Shown one piece after another: positions 44,193 through 53,420 of a DNA stretch of 64,000 nt. This stretch comes from Micromonospora cathayae. Its GTDB lineage: Bacteria; Actinomycetota; Actinomycetes; Mycobacteriales; Micromonosporaceae. The notes beneath the pieces were generated by a model. The model had not been told where the DNA came from and searched no databases. It was given only the letters and a program-made list of their open reading frames with translations. The stretch is taken from assembly GCF_028993575.1 (NCBI RefSeq), contig NZ_CP118615.1, positions 2,356,001 to 2,420,000 on the forward strand, read 5' to 3'. The translations under genes were made by a program, and so were the position numbers. Position 1 is the first letter of the stretch, and every line of letters starts with the position of its first letter.

Positions 44193-45977
44193 TCAGTCGA
44201 TTCCGTGGCTCTGGAGCCACATTTCCAGGAGTCCCAGTTGCCACAGCTTGTTTCCGTTCAGCGGGGTGAGTTCGGCGTTCGGATCGGTGAGCAGGGCGTC
44301 CACGTACCCGGTACGGAACAGGCCCCGGCGGCGGGCCGCCGGTGCGTGCAGCGCGTCGCGGACCCGGTCGAGGACCTTGCCCTCGAGGTGGGTGAGGCCC
44401 GGTACCGGGAAGTAACCCTTGGGGCGGTCGATGACGTCCCAGGGCAGCACCCGGCGGCCGATCTCCTTGAGCACGCCCTTGCCGCCCTGGGCGAGCTTCA
44501 GCTCGGGCGGGCAGGTGGCGGCGAGTTCCACGAACTCGTGGTCGAGGAACGGAACCCGGGCCTCCAGACCGTGCGCCATGGTCATGTTGTCGACCCGCTT
44601 CACCGGGTCGTCGGTCAACATGATCTGGGTGTCGATCCGCAGTCCGGCGTCGACCGCGGTGTCCGCGCCGGGCCGGGCCAGGTGCGCGGCCACGAACTCC
44701 CGCGCCGGGTCGCCGTCGGCCAGCCACGCCGGGTCGAGGACGCGGGCCAGCCCGGCCGCGTCCCGGTCGAAGAACGCCTTCGCGTACGAGTCCAGGGCCC
44801 GGTCGCGGTCGACGCCCACCAGCGGCGGGTACCAGTGGTAGCCGCCGAGGATCTCGTCCGCGCCCTGGCCGGACTGCACCACCTTGACGTGCCGGGCGAC
44901 CGTCTCGCTGAGCAGGTAGAACGCCACGCAGTCGTGGCTGACCATGGGCTCGCTCATCGCCGCGACCGCCGACTCCAGCGGCGGGACGAGGTCGTCGGCG
45001 GCGATCCGGATCTGGTGGTGGTCGGTGTCGAAGGTCTTCGCCACCAGGTCGGAGTAGCGGAACTCGTCGCCCTCCCGGCCACCGACGGACTCGAAGCCGA
45101 TGGAGAAGGTGGCCAGGCCGCGCTGTCCCTGCTCGGCGAGGAGCGCCACCACCAGGCTGGAGTCGAGCCCACCGGAGAGCAGCACGCCGACCGGCACGTC
45201 GGCGACCATCCGGCGGCGTACCGCCGTGGTCAGCGACTCGTGCAGGGCGTCCTGCCAGTCCCGCTCGGACCAGTCGGCCCGGTCGGCGTGCCGGGTGAAC
45301 GACGGGTCCCAGTAGACCCGCTCGGTGACCCGGCCGTCCGGTTCGTAGGCCCGGACGGTGGCCGGGGGCAGCTTGGCGACGCCGCGCAGGATGGTCCGGG
45401 GCGGCGGGACGATGCTGTGGAAGCTCAGGTAGTGCGCGAGGGCGACCGGATCGATGCCGGTGTCCACCCCGCCGCCGGCCAGTAGCGCCGGCAGGGTGCT
45501 GGCGAACCGGACCCGGTCCGGCGACTCGGCCAGGTAGAGCGGCTTGATGCCGAGCCGGTCCCGGGCCAGCACCAGCCGGCCGGTGTCCCGCTCGGTGATC
45601 GCCACGGCGAACATGCCGATCAGGTGGTCGACGAAGTCGTCGCCCCACTCGGCGTACGCCTTGAGCACCACCTCGGTGTCACCGGAGGAGAAGAACCGGT
45701 GCCCCCGGGCCTGCAACTCCTCGCGCAGTTCGCGGTAGTTGTAGATGCAGCCGTTGAAGACGCCGGCCAGCCCGGCGGGCGAGTCGACCAGCGGTTGCCC
45801 GCTCGCGGCCGACAGGTCGATGATCTTCAGCCGGCGGTGCCCGAGGGCGACCCGCCCCTGTGACCAGACCCCGCTGTCGTCGGGGCCCCGGTCGTGCATG
45901 GTCGCCGCCATCCGTTCCACGGCCGACACGTCGGCGCGTGCGCCGTCCCGTCGCAACTCCCCAGCCAGTCCGCACAT
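44193..45977 (-). CDS. N-acetylglutaminylglutamine amidotransferase (asparagine synthetase-like)
   Basis: 594 residues, ATG at 45977. Class II glutamine amidotransferase: Cys2 is the nucleophile (MCGLAGELRRDG), with the N-terminal glutaminase domain through about residue 210 (VFNGCIYNYRELREELQARG). The synthetase half has the PP-loop SGGLDSSLVVALLAEQG near residues 262-278 and VVQSGQGADEILGGYHWYP. It converts the dipeptide's C-terminal carboxyl to the amide to finish N-acetylglutaminylglutamine amide. Operon context (synthetase and M42 peptidase directly downstream) separates it from AsnB proper. An ACTATAG promoter-like sequence lies about 85 bases upstream. Confidence 0.92.
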   Translation of the reverse strand: MCGLAGELRRDGARADVSAVERMAATMHDRGPDDSGVWSQGRVALGHRRLKIIDLSAASGQPLVDSPAGLAGVFNGCIYNYRELREELQARGHRFFSSGDTEVVLKAYAEWGDDFVDHLIGMFAVAITERDTGRLVLARDRLGIKPLYLAESPDRVRFASTLPALLAGGGVDTGIDPVALAHYLSFHSIVPPPRTILRGVAKLPPATVRAYEPDGRVTERVYWDPSFTRHADRADWSERDWQDALHESLTTAVRRRMVADVPVGVLLSGGLDSSLVVALLAEQGQRGLATFSIGFESVGGREGDEFRYSDLVAKTFDTDHHQIRIAADDLVPPLESAVAAMSEPMVSHDCVAFYLLSETVARHVKVVQSGQGADEILGGYHWYPPLVGVDRDRALDSYAKAFFDRDAAGLARVLDPAWLADGDPAREFVAAHLARPGADTAVDAGLRIDTQIMLTDDPVKRVDNMTMAHGLEARVPFLDHEFVELAATCPPELKLAQGGKGVLKEIGRRVLPWDVIDRPKGYFPVPGLTHLEGKVLDRVRDALHAPAARRRGLFRTGYVDALLTDPNAELTPLNGNKLWQLGLLEMWLQSHGID

Positions 45978-46330
45978 GACACAAGATGCTGCCAGAGGTT
46001 CGGATACTTCGCCTGTTGAGAGGATGGTCCGATCGGCGGGTGGTTGCTATAGTGCGCAGCTTCGCCCGAGCCGGCGGCGACCCGTAGGGGATCGGTGCCC
46101 TTCCGGGACGGATGCCCTATTTGCGGCGGCGCTGCGTTGTGACGAACTTCGCAGCAGCGCTCCCACCGTGGTCCCACGATCCGGCAACATCGCTGACCAG
46201 CATCGAGGGTAGTCGCGGCCGGGACGCCGAAACCCCCACGAAGCAGAGTCTTCGCAGGACTGTCATGTACCGGCACCGATCCCGGCCGGTCGGGAACGGG
46301 ATCGGTGCCGGACCTCGCCCGGGGCGACCC
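45978..46330. other. 353-base gap: promoter of the NAGGN operon and terminator of msrA
   Basis: On the reverse strand, CACTATAGC about 80 bases before the amidotransferase start could be a -10 element; no clear -35 matches. The left part is AT-richer than surroundings. The right part holds the msrA terminator hairpin (46270-46311). Open frames here lack ribosome sites and resemble nothing I know. Confidence 0.5.
46270..46311 (-). terminator. Perfect 15-bp hairpin downstream of msrA
   Basis: CCGGCACCGATCCCG (46270-46284) pairs with CGGGATCGGTGCCGG (46297-46311) around a 12-base loop, 20 bases after the msrA stop on the reverse strand. Strong terminator candidate. A partial copy of the arm (GGGATCGGTGCCC) occurs at about 46087-46101. 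Confidence 0.75.
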
Positions 46331-46993
46331 TCAGCCGGCGGTACGGGCCACGCCGACCGGGCAGCTCAGCCCGTTCGGCCCGTGGTTGCAGTACCCGTTC
46401 GGGTTCTTCGTCGGGGCCAGGTACTGCTGGTGGTAGTCCTCGGCGAAGTAGTAGTCGCCGAGCCGGGTGATCTCGGTGGTGATCTCGCCCTTGCCGGCCC
46501 GGGCCACGATCGGCGCGAACGCGTCCCGGGACGCCTGCGCGGTGGCGAGCTGCTCGTCGGTGCTGGCGTAGATCGTCGACCGGTACTGGGTGCCCACGTC
46601 GTTGCCCTGCCGCATGCCCTGCGTCGGGTCGTGGTTCTCCCAGAAGACCTTGAGCAGGTCCGGGTAGCTGATGGTCGCCGGGTCGTAGACCACCTGGACC
46701 ACCTCGGCGTGCCCGGTACGCCCCGAGCAGACCTCCTCGTACGTCGGGTTCTCGGTGTAGCCGCCCGCGTAGCCGACCGAGGTGGTGATCACCCCGGGCA
46801 ACCCCCAGAACAGCCGCTCCGCACCCCAGAAACAGCCCATGCCGAAGACGGCCACCTCCGCGCCGGGCGGGAACGGGCCCTTCAGCGGGGTACCGAGCAC
46901 CTCGTGCCGGTCGCTGACCGGCATGGCGAGCGGCCGGCCGGGCAGGGCCTGGTCGGGGGTGACAAGTTCGGCCTTCATCCGCCGCAGGAACAC
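46331..46993 (-). CDS. msrA: Peptide methionine-S-sulfoxide reductase MsrA
   Basis: 220 residues from GTG at 46993, with GAGAGGAG about 8 bases upstream. It repairs oxidised methionine (S-sulfoxide) in proteins using thioredoxin. The catalytic motif [15 protein letters not shown] places the nucleophile at Cys54; [19 protein letters not shown] and [11 protein letters not shown] are family signatures, and resolving cysteines are near the C-terminus ([13 protein letters not shown]). Stand-alone gene ending at a strong hairpin. Divergent from a GNAT gene over about 145 bases. Confidence 0.96.
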   Translation of the reverse strand: MFLRRMKAELVTPDQALPGRPLAMPVSDRHEVLGTPLKGPFPPGAEVAVFGMGCFWGAERLFWGLPGVITTSVGYAGGYTENPTYEEVCSGRTGHAEVVQVVYDPATISYPDLLKVFWENHDPTQGMRQGNDVGTQYRSTIYASTDEQLATAQASRDAFAPIVARAGKGEITTEITRLGDYYFAEDYHQQYLAPTKNPNGYCNHGPNGLSCPVGVARTAG

Positions 46994-47138
46994 GATGCGA
47001 CTCCTCTCGTAGCTTTCCCACCCTGCAACACCCACCGACCCGACTTCCTTACCCGCCCCAGCGTCGGTCAGGCGTACCGGCAGCCGGCACCGGCAAACCG
47101 GTGTCCCCGGGCCCCGTCGGGTGTCAGGATGCACGACG

Positions 47139-47624
47139 ATGAACGACCCCACCACGATCCAACCGGCAGCCGACGAGGTGCTCGCGCGGCGTCTGCTGGC
47201 CGTCCAGCACGCCGCGTACGCGATCGAGGCGGCGCTGATCGGTGACGACCGCATCCCACCGCTGCGCGAGACGGTCGCCGAGCTGCGCGCCGCGCCGCTG
47301 CGCTGGCTCGGCACGTACCACGGCGACCTGCTGGTCGGGGCGGTCGCCTGGACCGAGGACGCCGCAACGGTCGACATCGACCGGCTCGTGGTCGACCCGG
47401 TCGCCCACCGGCGCGGAACCGGTCGGGCGTTGGTCCGGGCGGTGCTGACCCGGGCCGGTGACCGGCGGGTGCTGGTCGCCACCGGCCGGGCCAACCACCC
47501 CGCCCGGAGCCTGTACGAATCCCTCGGCTTCCGGCCCGTCGCCGACGCCGAACCCGCGCCCGGCCTCTGGATCACCCGCTACGAACGCCCGGAGGCGAGC
47601 GCGGCGGAGACCCGGTCGGCGTAG
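47139..47624 (+). CDS. GNAT family N-acetyltransferase
   Basis: 161 residues from ATG at 47139. GNAT features: [20 protein letters not shown] at the N-terminus, the acetyl-CoA loop [20 protein letters not shown] with the Q/RxxGxG/A pattern, and [20 protein letters not shown]. The substrate is unknown. Its 3' end overlaps the 3' end of the convergent HIT gene by 46 bases, so the last 15 codons are also antisense HIT coding sequence. Confidence 0.88.
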   Translation: MNDPTTIQPAADEVLARRLLAVQHAAYAIEAALIGDDRIPPLRETVAELRAAPLRWLGTYHGDLLVGAVAWTEDAATVDIDRLVVDPVAHRRGTGRALVRAVLTRAGDRRVLVATGRANHPARSLYESLGFRPVADAEPAPGLWITRYERPEASAAETRSA

Positions 47625-48004
47625 GAGCGGGCCTCGGCGTCGTCGGTGTACCGGGTCCGCGGCCAGAAGAAGCCGCGCAGCCCGTCACCCTTCGTCCGGG
47701 GTACCACGTGGGTGTGCAGGTGCGGCACCGACTGGGAGACCTTGTTGTTCATCGCCACGAACGTGCCGCCCGCGTCCAGCCCGGCCTCGACCGCCACGGC
47801 CAGCCGCCGGACCAGCCCGAAGTAGCCGGCCAGGGCCTCCGTCGGCAGGTCGGCCAGGGTCACCAGATGGGTACGCGGCACCACCAGCACGTGCCCCTTG
47901 AACACCGGACGGGTGTCCAGGAACGCCACCCCGTCCGGCTCGTCGACCACCCGGACCGCCGGCAGCTCACCCGCCACGATCCCGCAGAACACGCACCCGG
48001 CCAT
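47579..48004 (-). CDS. HIT family hydrolase
   Basis: 141 residues, ATG at 48004. The histidine triad is SVPHLHTHVVPRTKGD (His95, His97, His99), with a zinc-ribbon-like CVFCGIV pair at the N-terminus. HIT proteins hydrolyse nucleotide-phosphoramidates, AP4A or related dinucleotides. The segment FKGHVLVVPRTHLVTLADL is the usual nucleotide-binding region. In actinobacteria this type is often near metB or amidase genes; physiological substrate not known. Convergent overlap with the GNAT gene. Confidence 0.94.
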   Translation of the reverse strand: MAGCVFCGIVAGELPAVRVVDEPDGVAFLDTRPVFKGHVLVVPRTHLVTLADLPTEALAGYFGLVRRLAVAVEAGLDAGGTFVAMNNKVSQSVPHLHTHVVPRTKGDGLRGFFWPRTRYTDDAEARSYADRVSAALASGRS

Positions 48005-48073
48005 CGGCCCAGGCTAGTGGGCGCACCGCCGGGTTCCGTCCGGCGGCTACCCCGGGGGGACTAGCGTCAGGGC

Positions 48074-49216
48074 ATGAACCACGGCTTCGAGACGCTCGCG
48101 ATCCACGCCGGCCAGGACCCGGAGGCCCGCACCGGCGCGGTGATCCCACCGATATACCAGACCAGCACCTACGCCCAGGACGCCGTCGGCGCGCCCCGGC
48201 TGGGTTACGAGTACAGCCGTTCCGGCAACCCGACCCGCGACGCCCTCCAGGAGTGCCTCGCCGCGCTGGAGGGCGGGTCGGTCGGCCTGGCCTTCGCCAG
48301 CGGCCTGGCCGCCGAGGACGCCGTGCTGCGTACCGTCTGCCGGCCCGGCGACCACGTGATCATCCCGGACGACGCGTACGGCGGCACGTACCGGCTCTTC
48401 GCCCGGGTGAACGAGCGCTGGGGGCTGGACTACACCCCGGCGAAGGTGTCCGACCCGGCCGCGGTCCGGGCCGCGATCCGCCCCGGCAGCACGAAGATCG
48501 TCTGGGTGGAGACGCCCACCAACCCGCTGCTGGGCATCGCCGACATCGCCGCCCTGGCCGCCGTCGCGCACGACGCCGGGGCGCTGCTGGTGGTCGACAA
48601 CACTTTCGCCTCGCCGTACCTCCAGCAGCCGATCGCCTTCGGCGCGGACGTGGTGGTGCACTCCACCACCAAGTACGTCGGCGGGCACTCGGACGTGGTC
48701 GGCGGCGCGCTGGTCACCGCGGACCGGGAACTGGGCGAGCGCCTGCGGTACCACCAGAACGCGATGGGCGCGGTCAACGGCCCGTTCGACGCCTGGCTCA
48801 CCCTGCGCGGCATCAAGACCCTGGGCGTACGGATGGACCGGCACTGCGACAACGCCGAGCGGATCGCCGCCTACCTGGACGGGCACGCCAAGGTGGCCCA
48901 GGTGATCTACCCCGGCCTGCCGTCGCACCCCGGACATGAGACGGCCGCCAAGCAGATGCGCCGGTTCGGCGGCATGATCTCCTTCCGGGCCACCGGCGGT
49001 GAGGAGCACGCGGTCGAGATCTGCAACCGGGCCAAGCTGTTCGTGCTCGCCGAGTCCCTCGGCGGGGTGGAGTCCCTGATCGAGCACCCGGGCCGGATGA
49101 CACACGCAAGTGCCGCCGGCTCGCCGCTTGAAGTTCCCGGCGATCTCGTGCGACTGTCTGTCGGCATCGAGACGGTCGACGACCTGCTCGCCGATCTGGA
49201 GCAGGCGCTGGGCTGA
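48074..49216 (+). CDS. metB: Cystathionine gamma-synthase
   Basis: 380 residues. PLP enzyme joining O-succinyl- or O-acetyl-homoserine with cysteine to form cystathionine, and able in many actinobacteria to act as gamma-lyase. N-terminus FETLAIHAGQDPEARTGAVI, the YSRSGNPTRDALQECLAALE segment, and the PLP lysine at residue 200 in VVHSTTKYVGGHSDVVGGAL. C-terminal FVLAESLGGVESLIEHPGRM is diagnostic. Together with cbs at 37926 it forms the transsulfuration route; the same order (cbs, metB, greA) occurs in mycobacteria from memory. Gamma-synthase versus gamma-lyase cannot be fully separated by sequence. Confidence 0.94.
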   Translation: MNHGFETLAIHAGQDPEARTGAVIPPIYQTSTYAQDAVGAPRLGYEYSRSGNPTRDALQECLAALEGGSVGLAFASGLAAEDAVLRTVCRPGDHVIIPDDAYGGTYRLFARVNERWGLDYTPAKVSDPAAVRAAIRPGSTKIVWVETPTNPLLGIADIAALAAVAHDAGALLVVDNTFASPYLQQPIAFGADVVVHSTTKYVGGHSDVVGGALVTADRELGERLRYHQNAMGAVNGPFDAWLTLRGIKTLGVRMDRHCDNAERIAAYLDGHAKVAQVIYPGLPSHPGHETAAKQMRRFGGMISFRATGGEEHAVEICNRAKLFVLAESLGGVESLIEHPGRMTHASAAGSPLEVPGDLVRLSVGIETVDDLLADLEQALG

Positions 49217-49238
49217 CCGCTGGCTGGGGAGGGTGGCC

Positions 49239-50642
49239 GTGCAGGACATCATGCCGACCTGGGTCGGGGCGACCGCGAAGCAGATCGCCCGGGGAGTACG
49301 CCGGGGCGACGTCTCCGCGACCCAGGTGGTGGCCGACCACCTCGACCACATCGCCCGGGCCGACGCCGAACTCGCCGCGTTCCGTACGGTGCGCGGCGGG
49401 GAGGCGATCACCGAGGCGGAGAAGGTCGACGAGCAGGAGGACCTGGCGAACCTGCCGTTGGCCGGGGTGCCGGTCGCGGTCAAGGAGAACACCCCGGTCG
49501 CCGGCCTGCCCACCTGGCACGGCTCGGCCGCCGCGCGTACCCCGGTCGCCGAGCGCGACCACGAGGTGGTCCGCCGGCTGCGCGGCGCGGGCGCGGTGAT
49601 CCTCGGCGTCACCCGGATGCCGGAGCTGGGCCTGTGGGCGGTGACCGACGACCCGACCGCGGTCACCCGCAACCCGTGGGACCCGCGCCGCACCCCGGGC
49701 GGTTCGTCCGGTGGGGCCGCCGCGGCGGTCGCCGCCGGCCTGGTGCCGATCGCGCACGGCAACGACGGCCTCGGTTCGATCCGCATCCCGGCGGCCTGCT
49801 GCGGCCTGGTCGGGCTCAAACCCGGCCGGGGCGTGGTGCCCTGCCAGCTCGGCGCGGAGGACTGGTTCGGCCTGACCGAGCACGGCATGCTGACCACCAC
49901 CGTCGCCGACGCGGCGGTGGGCTTCCAGGTGATCGCCGGGCGTCCGCAGGAGAAACTGGTGCCGCCGCAGCGGCTACGGGTCGGGGTTTCGCTCCGCTCC
50001 CCGGTGCGCGGGGTCAACCCGGACGCGCCCAACCGGGACGCGGTCGCCGCCGCCGGCCGGCTGCTCGCCGCCGCCGGGCACGACACCGTACCGGCCGAGC
50101 CGGTGTACTCGACCTCGCTCGGGTTACGCGGCCTCGCCACCTGGTTCGCCGCCGCGGCCGCCGACGTCCGGGCCGCCGGCCTGGACCGGCGGCACCTGCA
50201 GCCGCGCAGCCGGTGGCACACCGCGCTCGGCGACTGGGCCCAGCGACGCGGCTACGTCCGGGAGGCCGACCGGGCCGACTGGCGGAACCGGTCCGTCGGC
50301 TTCTTCGCCGACCACTCGGTCGACCTGCTGCTCACCCCGGCGCTGGCCAGCGCGCCGCCGTCGGCGGAAAGCTGGTCGGGCCGCTCCTGGCGGGCGAACA
50401 TGACCGCCAGCATCCGGTACGCCCCGTACGCCGCGCCGTGGAACATCGCCGGCCTGCCCGCGCTGGTGGTACCGGTCGGTCGACGCCCGGACGGGCTGCC
50501 GGTGGCGGTGCAGCTGGTCGGGCCGCCCGGGTCGGAGCTGCTGCTGCTCGGGGTGGCCGGCCAGTTCGAGATGCAGGCCCCCTGGGTGCGGCACGCCCCC
50601 GGCTACCCGCGTGTCGGAACGGGATCGCCCGCCACCGCATGA
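49239..50642 (+). CDS. Amidase, amidase-signature family
   Basis: 467 residues from GTG at 49239, chosen because GGGGAGGG precedes it by about 6 bases. Ser-cisSer-Lys triad: Lys82 (PVAVKENTPVAG), Ser157 (GGSSGGAAAAVAAG, residues 154-167) and Ser180 (GNDGLGSIRIPAACCG). Family members hydrolyse diverse amides and include Gat-like and aryl-amidases; the substrate is unknown and no GatB or GatC is nearby. Codon 296 (50124-50126) is TTA, one of only two TTA codons I found in the window, making it a possible target of tRNA-Leu(UAA) control. Confidence 0.92.
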   Translation: MQDIMPTWVGATAKQIARGVRRGDVSATQVVADHLDHIARADAELAAFRTVRGGEAITEAEKVDEQEDLANLPLAGVPVAVKENTPVAGLPTWHGSAAARTPVAERDHEVVRRLRGAGAVILGVTRMPELGLWAVTDDPTAVTRNPWDPRRTPGGSSGGAAAAVAAGLVPIAHGNDGLGSIRIPAACCGLVGLKPGRGVVPCQLGAEDWFGLTEHGMLTTTVADAAVGFQVIAGRPQEKLVPPQRLRVGVSLRSPVRGVNPDAPNRDAVAAAGRLLAAAGHDTVPAEPVYSTSLGLRGLATWFAAAAADVRAAGLDRRHLQPRSRWHTALGDWAQRRGYVREADRADWRNRSVGFFADHSVDLLLTPALASAPPSAESWSGRSWRANMTASIRYAPYAAPWNIAGLPALVVPVGRRPDGLPVAVQLVGPPGSELLLLGVAGQFEMQAPWVRHAPGYPRVGTGSPATA

Positions 50643-50691
50643 TCGTCTACTGTGTGCCGACCTCGTCACCGAACACCCGAGAAGGCCGGCC

Positions 50692-51498
50692 ATGCGCTGC
50701 ACCACCTGCGCGGGGGAGACCTCGCCCCGCCTGACCGAATGCCCGACCTGTCGGACGCCGATCGGAGCGCCCGCCCTCGTGCCCGGCGTGCCGGTCCGTC
50801 CGGTGCGCGGGGTGGGACTGGCCGCCTCGATCGCGGTCGGCGCCGTCGCGGTCTGCTCGCTGCTCAGCCTGGCCTCGACCCTGGTCGGCCGGTCCCTCGC
50901 CGAACGCGCGGCGGGCACCGGGGACCAGGACAACCTGCTGGTCGCCGCCCTGGTCGAGGTGGCGACGGCCGTGCCGTTCGTCGTCGCCTACCTGGCCGCC
51001 ATCGGCCTGGTCATCGTGTGGACCTACCGGGCCCGGCGGAACCTGGACGCGTTCCCCGGTGTGCTGCCCGGATACTCGGCTGGCTGGGCGATCGCCGGTT
51101 GGCTGGTGCCGTTCGTCAACTTCGTGATCCCGGCCCAGGTGATGCGGGACATCGCGCAGTCCAGTCTGCGGCGTGGCGGGTCCGGTCGGCTGGTGGCCCT
51201 CTGGTGGGGCTCCTGGCTGGTCTTCCTGGTCGGTGGACGGTGGGCCGACCGGGTCAGCTCCCGCGAGTTCGACCGGCTGCCGGAGTCCCCGACCCTTCGG
51301 TCCGAGTTCTACGACTACGCCGACCACTACACGGCGTCCTTCAACCGGAACCTTCTTCCGACGCTGGCAGGTCTGGTCGCCGGGGCGACCCTGATCGTGC
51401 TGATCCGCCGGATCTCGGCGGCGCAACACGCACGGATGCGGTCGGGTGAGCCGTACGGGCCGGTGGTTCCCGGCATGACCGTGCCGTCGCCCGAGTAA
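50692..51498 (+). CDS. DUF4328 membrane protein with N-terminal zinc ribbon
   Basis: 268 residues from ATG at 50692. The N-terminus has two CxxC pairs (MRCTTCAGETSP and TECPTCRTPI), a zinc-ribbon-like element. About six membrane helices follow (GVGLAASIAVGAVAVCSLLS, VEVATAVPFVVAYLAAIGLV, YSAGWAIAGWLVPFVNFVIP, LVALWWGSWLVFLVGGRWAD, FNRNLLPTLAGLVAGATLIV). The conserved WLVPFVNFVIPAQVMRDIAQ is the DUF4328 hallmark. Function unknown; other members occur near sporulation or envelope genes. Gap of 49 bases after the amidase, so it may be co-transcribed. Confidence 0.85.
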   Translation: MRCTTCAGETSPRLTECPTCRTPIGAPALVPGVPVRPVRGVGLAASIAVGAVAVCSLLSLASTLVGRSLAERAAGTGDQDNLLVAALVEVATAVPFVVAYLAAIGLVIVWTYRARRNLDAFPGVLPGYSAGWAIAGWLVPFVNFVIPAQVMRDIAQSSLRRGGSGRLVALWWGSWLVFLVGGRWADRVSSREFDRLPESPTLRSEFYDYADHYTASFNRNLLPTLAGLVAGATLIVLIRRISAAQHARMRSGEPYGPVVPGMTVPSPE

Positions 51499-51527
51499 CC
51501 TCGAGCGGCAGGTGGCACGATCAGGCC

Positions 51528-52745
51528 ATGACTGAGCTGGTCGAACTCGCCGACGTACAGGCAGCGCGGGAGCTGCTCGCCGGAGTCACCCGGGCCACCC
51601 CGTTGGAGCCGTCCCGCCCGCTCAGCGCCGCGCTCGGCGGGACCACCCTGCTCAAGTGCGAGCACCTGCAACGCGCCGGGTCGTACAAGGTGCGTGGCGC
51701 GTACGTGCGGATCGCCCGGCTCGACCCGGCGGAACGGGACCGGGGCGTCGTCGCGGCCAGCGCCGGCAACCACGCGCAGGGCGTGGCGTTGGCCGCCGGC
51801 CTGCTCGGCACCACCGCCACGGTCTTCATGCCGGTGAACGCGCCGCTGCCGAAGGTCGCCGCCACCAAGGGGTACGGCGCGCAGGTGCAGCTGGTCGGGG
51901 CGACCGTGGACGAGTCCCTGGTGGCGGCGCAGACCTTCGCCGAGCGGACCGGGGCGGTCTTCATCCATCCGTTCGACCATCCGGACGTGATCGCCGGCCA
52001 GGGCACCGTGGCGCTGGAGATCCTGGAGCAGTGCCCGGAGGTGCGGACCATCGTCACCGGGGTCGGTGGGGGTGGTCTGGTCTCCGGCATCGCCGTGGTG
52101 GCCCGCGCGCTGCGCCCGGACGTACGGGTGATCGGGGTGCAGGCGGCCGGGGCGGCGGCGTACCCGCCCTCGCTGGCGGCCGGCGAGCCGGTCCGGCTGC
52201 CCGCGTTCGCCACCATCGCCGACGGCATCGCGGTCGGCCGTCCCGGCGAGTTGACCTTCACCCACGTCCGCAAGCTCGTCGACCAGGTGGTGACGGTGAC
52301 CGAGGAGGACATCTCCCGGGCCCTGCTGATGCTGCTGGAACGGAACAAGCAGGTCGTCGAGCCGGCCGGCGCGGTGGGGGTGGCCGCCCTGCTGGCCGGG
52401 GTGGTCGAGGTCGACTCACCGACCGTGGCGGTGGTCTCCGGTGGCAACATCGACCCGCTGCTGATGCTGCGGGTGATCGAGCACGGGCTGGCCGCGGCCG
52501 GACGCTACCTGCGGGTCACCGTCCGCTGCGTGGACCGGCCGGGGCAGCTCGCCTCGCTGCTGTCCGAGATCGCCGAGCACCGGGCGAACGTGGTCGACGT
52601 GGTGCACCAGCGGGCCCACCCGCACCTGCGGCTGGGCGAGGTGGAGGTGGAGCTGTCGGTGGAGACCCGGGGTGCCGAGCACTCGGACACGCTGATCAGC
52701 GCGCTCCGGGCGAGCGGCTACCAGGTGTTCGCGTCCGAGGTGTGA
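51528..52745 (+). CDS. ilvA: Threonine ammonia-lyase (threonine dehydratase)
   Basis: 405 residues. PLP enzyme converting threonine to 2-oxobutanoate, feeding isoleucine synthesis. PLP lysine Lys54 in RAGSYKVRGAYVRIARL; glycine-rich phosphate loop TGVGGGGLVSGIAVVARALR; AASAGNHAQGVALAAGLLGT is conserved. Residues 325-405 form one ACT regulatory domain (LRVTVRCVDRPGQLASLLSE). The single ACT domain and length (about 400) fit the short ilvA/tdcB form of actinobacteria, which may be catabolic. ATG at 51528. Convergent with greA. Confidence 0.94.
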   Translation: MTELVELADVQAARELLAGVTRATPLEPSRPLSAALGGTTLLKCEHLQRAGSYKVRGAYVRIARLDPAERDRGVVAASAGNHAQGVALAAGLLGTTATVFMPVNAPLPKVAATKGYGAQVQLVGATVDESLVAAQTFAERTGAVFIHPFDHPDVIAGQGTVALEILEQCPEVRTIVTGVGGGGLVSGIAVVARALRPDVRVIGVQAAGAAAYPPSLAAGEPVRLPAFATIADGIAVGRPGELTFTHVRKLVDQVVTVTEEDISRALLMLLERNKQVVEPAGAVGVAALLAGVVEVDSPTVAVVSGGNIDPLLMLRVIEHGLAAAGRYLRVTVRCVDRPGQLASLLSEIAEHRANVVDVVHQRAHPHLRLGEVEVELSVETRGAEHSDTLISALRASGYQVFASEV

Positions 52746-52789
52746 GAGGTTCCACACCCCGGACGCGTCGTGCCGGTGTCGGGTGGGGA

Positions 52790-53290
52790 TCAGCCGGAGA
52801 ACGGCTCGAACGAGACCACGTTCACCTTGATGTCCGCGCCGCTGGGGGCGGTGTAGGTGACGGTCTGGCCGGCCCGGGTGCCCAGGATGGCCTGCCCGAG
52901 GGCGGACTCGGGGCTGTACACGGTCAGCTCGGTGGTCGACGCGATCTCCCGCGAGCCGAGCAGGAAGGTCTCGGTGTCGTCGGGGTCGTCGTCGAAGTAG
53001 ATCGTCACGACCATGCCGGGCAGCACCGAATCGGCGCTGGGCGCCTCGCCGACGTGGGCGGTGCGCAGGAACTCCTGGAGGTAACGGATCCGTCCCTCCG
53101 CCTTGCCCTGCTCCTCGCGGGCGGCGTGGTAGCCACCGTTCTCCCGCAGGTCGCCCTCCTCGCGCCGGGCGTTGATCTCGGCAGCCATCGCCGGGCGGTT
53201 GGCGATCAGCTCGTCGAGTTCGGCCTTCAGGCGGTCGTACGCGTCCTGGGACAGCCAGGTGGCGGACGCCTCGTTGTCAGTGGTGGACAC
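52790..53290 (-). CDS. greA: Transcription elongation factor GreA
   Basis: 166 residues from GTG at 53290 with AAGGAG upstream. GreA stimulates cleavage of backtracked RNA by RNA polymerase. The N-terminal coiled coil is YDRLKAELDELIANRPAMAA and EINARREEGDLRENGGYHAA, whose acidic tip is essential. The C-terminal FKBP-like domain has VVTIYFDDDPDDTETFLLGS and YSPESALGQAILGTRAGQTV. Typical actinobacterial length. Upstream of mca and downstream of metB as in mycobacteria. Confidence 0.96.
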   Translation of the reverse strand: MSTTDNEASATWLSQDAYDRLKAELDELIANRPAMAAEINARREEGDLRENGGYHAAREEQGKAEGRIRYLQEFLRTAHVGEAPSADSVLPGMVVTIYFDDDPDDTETFLLGSREIASTTELTVYSPESALGQAILGTRAGQTVTYTAPSGADIKVNVVSFEPFSG

Positions 53291-53420
53291 AGGCGGTCTC
53301 CTTGGTTGTGCGGGCTGGCCGACAGGTGAACCACCAAGTTACCAGTGCCACCCGACAAGAAGTGGTGACGAATACCGCCGGTGACCGGCCGACAACCGCC
53401 CTCTGAAGGGTTTCCGCAGC

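Noticed and set aside
42316..45648. Apparent 1110-residue reading frame spanning synthetase and amidotransferase genes
   Set aside because: Only the part from 44190 downward is real (NAGGN synthetase); the upstream part is the wrong frame of the amidotransferase gene.
45978..46330. Short open frames in the NAGGN upstream gap
   Set aside because: No ribosome sites, no homology and no conserved composition; judged to be promoter and terminator sequence.
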